64,000 nt of DNA from Pseudomonadota bacterium (lineage in GTDB: Bacteria > Pseudomonadota > Alphaproteobacteria > Acetobacterales > Acetobacteraceae), in NCBI GenBank assembly GCA_021801255.1, contig JAJYYH010000003.1, positions 24,600-88,599 of the forward strand. The letters run 5' to 3'. The translations under genes were made by a program, and so were the position numbers. Below the pieces are notes generated by a model. It had not been told where the DNA came from. It did no database searches and saw only the letters and a list, made by a program, of their open reading frames with translations. Positions 60,354 through 64,000 of the stretch are shown piece after piece; the first letter of the stretch is position 1, and every line of letters starts with the position of its first letter.

Positions 60354-60967
60354 GCGATCCGGATACCCTTTCCGCGGAGGCATTCGCGACACTCGGGCCA
60401 CTGCTGGCGAGCGAGCCCTTTGCCGGCTGGAGCCTGTCGGCGCTCCGCGCGGCTCTGCGCGCCGCCGGTCAGCCAGAGGGCGAGGCGGATAGGCTTTTTC
60501 CCGGCGGCGCGGCGGAAATGATCGCGACCTTTTTTGCCGGGGTCGACCACGCCATGGTGGCGCGGGCGGGCGATCTCACGGGGCTAGGGCTGACGGCGCG
60601 GGTACGGGCGCTGATCGCGGCACGGCTTGCCGTGCTGGAGCCGCACAAGGAAGCGGTGCGGCGTGCCCTCGGCCTGCTCGCCTTGCCGCGGAATGCTGGG
60701 CTTGCGGCAAGGCTTGCCGCGCGCACCGCCGATGCCATCTGGGTCGCCGCGGGCGACCGCGCGGCGGATTTTTCCTGGTATACGAAACGCGCGATCCTGC
60801 TCGCCATCTACAGCGCGACTCTCATCTACTGGCTCACCGATACCACCGAGGGCGCCGAGGCGAGCCGCGCCTTCCTCGATCGCCGACTCCGCCTTGTCGG
60901 GCGGATCGGGCGGGCGCGATTCTCCGTGCGTCTGCCGTGTCGCGGGAGCGCGGCGCGCGCCTCTTGA
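60350..60967 (+). CDS. COQ9 family protein
   Basis: A 205-residue homologue of the ubiquinone-biosynthesis accessory protein COQ9, with a TetR-like N-terminal helical region and the conserved DFSWYTKRAILLAIYSATLIYW block near residue 140. In mitochondria COQ9 presents quinone intermediates to COQ7; the bacterial role is presumably similar. The start overlaps def's stop. The last codons overlap a candidate heat-shock promoter for clpB. Confidence 0.85.
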   Translation: MSDPDTLSAEAFATLGPLLASEPFAGWSLSALRAALRAAGQPEGEADRLFPGGAAEMIATFFAGVDHAMVARAGDLTGLGLTARVRALIAARLAVLEPHKEAVRRALGLLALPRNAGLAARLAARTADAIWVAAGDRAADFSWYTKRAILLAIYSATLIYWLTDTTEGAEASRAFLDRRLRLVGRIGRARFSVRLPCRGSAARAS

Positions 60968-60991
60968 GCGGCGATCCGCGGCTTCCCAAAT
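60963..60991 (+). promoter_or_regulatory. Heat-shock (sigma-32-type) promoter candidate for clpB
   Basis: CTTGAGC (60963-60969), a 14-base spacer and TCCCAAAT (60984-60991) resemble the CTTGAAA and CCCCATAT boxes. Five of seven and six of eight bases match. The -35 box includes the coq9 stop codon. The position, about 80 bases ahead of clpB, and clpB's well-known heat-shock control support it. Predicted by eye. Confidence 0.5.
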
Positions 60992-61070
60992 CGTTGTGCA
61001 GAAATGATCTGCCCGCCGCCTGCGCAGGGGCCGGCAGGTCTGTCGCCTGAAATGGTAAGGGACAACGATC

Positions 61071-63653
61071 ATGGATATCGAAAAATTCACCGAACGGGCC
61101 CGCGGATTTCTCCAGGCCGCGCAGACCATCGCGATTCGCGACTTCCATCAGCGGCTCGGGCCTGAGCATTTGCTTAAGGCGCTGCTCGACGATGAGGAGG
61201 GCGCGGCCGCCGGGCTGATCCGTGCCGCCGGCGGCAAGCCGGAAGCGGCGAAGGCCGCCATCGAGACGGAACTTGCGCGCCTGCCGAAGGTGGAGGGCAG
61301 CGGCGCCGGCCAACCGCAGGCCACGCCTGAGTTGGTGCGCGTGCTTGACGCGGCCGAACAGTCCGCGCGGAAGGCAGGCGATGAATATGTCGCGCAGGAT
61401 CGGCTGCTCGTGGCGCTTGCTACGACGGAAAGTGCCGCCGCACGGGCGCTGCGTGGCGCCGGCGCTAACGCGCCGGCCTTAGAAAAGAGTCTCGCCGACA
61501 TCCGCAAGGGCCGGCGCGTGACCAGCGCCAATGCGGAAGCGAATTTCGATGCGCTGAAGAAATACGCCCGTGACATGACGGCGCTGGCGCGCGGGGGGAA
61601 ACTTGATCCGGTGATCGGGCGCGACGAAGAAATTCGCCGCACCATCCAGGTTCTCGCCCGCCGCACCAAAAACAACCCGGTGCTGATCGGCGAGCCCGGT
61701 GTCGGCAAGACGGCGATCGTGGAAGGGCTGGCGCTGCGCATCGTCAATGGTGATGTGCCGGAGGCGCTCAAGGGCAAGCGGCTGCTGGCACTTGATCTCG
61801 GCGCGCTCGTCGCGGGGGCCAAATTCCGCGGTGAGTTCGAGGAAAGATTGAAATCTGTTCTCAAGGAAATCGAAGAAGCGGGTGGCGAGATCATTCTATT
61901 TATCGATGAGATGCATACACTGGTCGGTGCTGGCCGCGCCGATGGTGCGATGGATGCATCGAATCTGCTCAAGCCGGAACTGGCGCGTGGTGCGTTGCAC
62001 TGCATCGGCGCCACCACGCTCGATGAATTCCGCAAGCATGTCGAGAAGGATGCCGCACTCGCCCGGCGCTTCCAGCCGGTATTCGTCGATGAGCCGAGTG
62101 TCGAGGATACGATCAGCATTTTACGCGGCATCAAGGAAAAATATGAACTCCACCATGGCGTACGCATTACCGACAGCGCGATTGTCGCGGCCGCGATGCT
62201 CTCGAAGCGCTATATCTCTGACCGTTTTTTACCCGACAAGGCGATTGATCTGATCGACGAAGCGGCGAGCCGGCTGCGCATGGAGGTGGACAGCAAGCCC
62301 GAGGAACTTGACGAACTCGACAGGCGTATCCTGCAACTCAAGATCGAGCGTGAAGCGCTAAAGCGCGAGGAGGATGCAGCATCGCGCGATCGGTTGGAAA
62401 AGCTTGAGAAAGAGCTTGCGGAACTGGAAGAAAAATCAGCGGCGATGAGTGCGGCCTGGATCTCAGAGAAAGCTCAACTCGTCGAAACACAAAAACTCAA
62501 GGAGAAGCTCGATCAGGCGCGGAGCGAAGTGGAGATCGCGCAGCGGCGCGGCGATCTTGGGCGCGCGTCGGAACTGCTTTATGGCGTCATTCCCGAACTT
62601 GAGAAAAAGCTCGTTGCCTCGCATGAAGGCGGGAATTTGGTGAACGAGGCGGTTACGGACGAGCAGATCGCCGGCGTTGTCTCGCGCTGGACCGGTGTGC
62701 CGGTCGATCGCATGCTGGAAGGCGAGCGCGCCAAGCTGATGCGCATGGAAGATGAGTTGCGCAAGCGCGTGGTGGGCCAGGAAGACGCGCTGCGGGCGGT
62801 TGCGAACGCGGTCCGTCGGGCGCGGGCAGGATTGCAGGATCCCAACCGGCCAATCGGAAGCTTTCTATTTCTTGGGCCGACTGGGGTGGGAAAAACCGAA
62901 ACCTGCAAGGCACTGGCGGAGTTTCTCTTTGATGACGAGCGCGCAATGGTGCGTATCGACATGAGCGAATTTATGGAGAAGCACAGCGTTTCTCGCCTCA
63001 TCGGTGCGCCGCCCGGCTATGTCGGCTATGACGAGGGCGGCGTGCTGACCGAAGCGGTACGTCGGCGACCCTATCAGGTCGTTCTATTCGACGAGGTCGA
63101 GAAGGCACATGAGGATGTCTTCAACATTCTTCTCCAGGTTCTCGATGATGGGCGGCTCACCGACGGGCAGGGGCGCACGGTCGATTTCAAGAACACGATC
63201 ATCGTGCTGACGAGCAATCTCGGGAGCGATATTCTGGCCGCCCAGCCCGAGAGCGAGACCACCGCCATGGTACATGGCCAGGTGATGGCCGTGGTGCGGA
63301 GGCATTTCCGGCCTGAATTTCTCAACCGGCTTGATGAGATCATTCTCTTCCGCCGGCTACAGCGTGCCGACATGGCGGTGATCGTCGAAATCCAACTTGG
63401 GGCGCTGGCGCGGCTGCTTGCCGACCGACATATCAATTTGGTGGTTGATCAGAGCGCGATCGAATGGCTGGCGAACGAGGGCTTCGATCCGGTCTATGGT
63501 GCGCGGCCGCTCAAGCGAGTGATCCAGCGCGATCTCCAGAATTCGCTCGCTGGGCGAATTCTCGATGGCTCGGTGAAGGACGGTGACACCGTGCGCATCA
63601 GCGCCGGGAGGGATGGCCTCGCGATCACCGGGGAAACCGCCGTGGCGGCATGA
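61071..63653 (+). CDS. clpB: ATP-dependent disaggregase ClpB
   Basis: An 860-residue Hsp100 that, with DnaK, pulls apart protein aggregates. The N-domain (residues 1-145) is followed by the first AAA+ module with Walker A GEPGVGKT near residue 206 and the Walker B ILFIDEMH near 277. The coiled-coil M-domain comes next (residues about 400-520, heptads such as [17 protein letters not shown]), then the second module with [14 protein letters not shown] near 602. GYVGYDEGG is the pore loop and [12 protein letters not shown] the sensor region. The absence of an IGF/ClpP-binding loop is as expected. A heat-shock-like promoter and downstream hairpins frame it. Confidence 0.97.
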   Translation: MDIEKFTERARGFLQAAQTIAIRDFHQRLGPEHLLKALLDDEEGAAAGLIRAAGGKPEAAKAAIETELARLPKVEGSGAGQPQATPELVRVLDAAEQSARKAGDEYVAQDRLLVALATTESAAARALRGAGANAPALEKSLADIRKGRRVTSANAEANFDALKKYARDMTALARGGKLDPVIGRDEEIRRTIQVLARRTKNNPVLIGEPGVGKTAIVEGLALRIVNGDVPEALKGKRLLALDLGALVAGAKFRGEFEERLKSVLKEIEEAGGEIILFIDEMHTLVGAGRADGAMDASNLLKPELARGALHCIGATTLDEFRKHVEKDAALARRFQPVFVDEPSVEDTISILRGIKEKYELHHGVRITDSAIVAAAMLSKRYISDRFLPDKAIDLIDEAASRLRMEVDSKPEELDELDRRILQLKIEREALKREEDAASRDRLEKLEKELAELEEKSAAMSAAWISEKAQLVETQKLKEKLDQARSEVEIAQRRGDLGRASELLYGVIPELEKKLVASHEGGNLVNEAVTDEQIAGVVSRWTGVPVDRMLEGERAKLMRMEDELRKRVVGQEDALRAVANAVRRARAGLQDPNRPIGSFLFLGPTGVGKTETCKALAEFLFDDERAMVRIDMSEFMEKHSVSRLIGAPPGYVGYDEGGVLTEAVRRRPYQVVLFDEVEKAHEDVFNILLQVLDDGRLTDGQGRTVDFKNTIIVLTSNLGSDILAAQPESETTAMVHGQVMAVVRRHFRPEFLNRLDEIILFRRLQRADMAVIVEIQLGALARLLADRHINLVVDQSAIEWLANEGFDPVYGARPLKRVIQRDLQNSLAGRILDGSVKDGDTVRISAGRDGLAITGETAVAA

Positions 63654-63660
63654 GGCTGCG

Positions 63661-63742
63661 CGGCGGAGCCATGCGTTCATGGCATGGCTCCGCCGTATGG
63701 CGGCCGGCCTCGTCGGCCGCCCAGCAGCGCTTTTTTTGCGCT
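63661..63742 (+). terminator. Hairpin terminator cluster after clpB
   Basis: A perfect 14-bp stem, 63661-63674 with 63682-63695 around a 7-base loop, lies eight bases past the clpB stop. A second stem, GCGGCCG/CGGCCGC (63700-63706 with 63714-63720), follows. Then AGCGC-TTTTTTT-GCGCT (63726-63742) supplies a T-run. The order of stem then T-run fits intrinsic termination, insulating clpB from the promoter that follows. Confidence 0.75.
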
Positions 63743-63788
63743 TATTTGCAATGGGTTAAACATAAAGTTGGCAGGCCTTGTCATGCCG

Positions 63789-63817
63789 TTGACACATCAG
63801 GGCGGCATCAGTAGAAG
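63789..63817 (+). promoter_or_regulatory. rRNA-type promoter candidate
   Basis: A perfect TTGACA (63789-63794), a 17-base spacer and TAGAAG (63812-63817). The discriminator after the -10 box is GC-rich (GCGCCTCC), as is usual for stringently controlled rRNA promoters. A near-palindrome formed by GCATCAGT and ACCGATGC spans the -10 region. Confidence 0.55.
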
Positions 63818-64000
63818 GCGCCTCCACCGATGCTCCGGCGTTGGGCGGCGCGGCCGGGTTTGATCGCCCGGTTCTTTCTTTTGTTCATTGACAGTTTTAT
63901 CTGGAGTGGAAGGGATACGTTGGCGGTGCCTTTGGTGGGTATTTTGTGAGTTTAGGCTGAGGTTTAGTTAGGTGGAGTGACCTGGCTAGGTTTTGGTTTA

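Larger units (their letters stand above)
63654..64000. other. Gene-free right end: clpB terminators, then probable rRNA promoter and leader
   Basis: 347 bases without a coding gene. Hairpins (63661-63742) close clpB. A promoter candidate follows at 63789-63817, then a G/T-rich region that resembles a 16S rRNA leader: a boxA-like TGTTCATTGACA at 63882-63893 and GGAAGGGATACG at 63908-63919, features I associate with sequence just ahead of alphaproteobacterial 16S genes. No 16S coding sequence is visible, so it would start beyond base 64000. Confidence 0.55.

Overview
The window reads as a chromosomal segment of a high-GC alphaproteobacterium, most likely in or near the Acetobacteraceae (Rhodospirillales). 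This rests on the very GC-rich codon use, on typical alphaproteobacterial families (EipB/DUF1849, the TIGR02302/DUF4175 membrane protein, a COQ9 homologue, a SPOR protein next to argS, and an argH-lipoprotein-lysA-TIGR02302 run), and on intergenic tandem hairpins of a type I associate with that family. No phage genes, transposases, integrases, CRISPR arrays or tRNA genes were seen. The family assignment is inference; no database was searched.

Layout. 1-795 is the N-terminal part of a TPR protein running off the left edge. 871-2958 holds an SDR, the molybdoenzyme MsrP and a small membrane protein coupled to it. 3011-6949 (minus) is ppiD-trpE-DUF488. 7158-19096 (minus) is a catabolic/transport block: D-aminoacylase, two near-identical RND permeases in tandem with no adaptor gene, and hydantoinase subunits B and A. 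19248-20210 is a D-2-hydroxyacid dehydrogenase followed by strong hairpins. 20349-24486 (minus) holds a small secreted protein, a Trm112-like protein, a Lon N-domain protein, the thioredoxin-like co-chaperone CnoX, EipB and a SPOR protein; argS and dgt follow to 27509.

27571-34714 carries erpA and xth, the opposing tlpA-like gene, then argH-lptM-lysA-DUF4175 with 4-base stop/start overlaps. 35034-36354 is a two-gene unit with a good upstream promoter: a secreted HMA-fold protein lacking CxxC and an outer-membrane protein; a lipoprotein gene follows. 37113-40063 (minus) is uvrB plus a pteridine-reductase-like SDR. 40155-44882 is a five-gene catabolic operon: CoA transferase A and B, acyl-CoA ligase, amidohydrolase and enoyl-CoA hydratase.

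45138-49162 (minus) is a complete Anbu cluster: proteasome-like peptidase, transglutaminase-like protease, alpha-E protein and circularly permuted ATP-grasp. Divergent from it are a ferritin-like di-iron protein, a DUF3311 protein and a sodium:solute symporter. 52003-58950 covers an acyltransferase and the TamA/TamB envelope assembly pair. The right end holds a MaoC hydratase, rpsU, def, coq9 and clpB. Beyond the clpB terminators the last 200 bases look like an rRNA promoter and leader, so a 16S rRNA gene probably begins just outside the window.

In function the window mixes housekeeping (tRNA charging, Trp/Arg/Lys biosynthesis, excision repair, Fe-S assembly, protein quality control) with envelope maintenance (PpiD, EipB, TamAB, LptM, MsrP, SPOR) and accessory catabolism and efflux.
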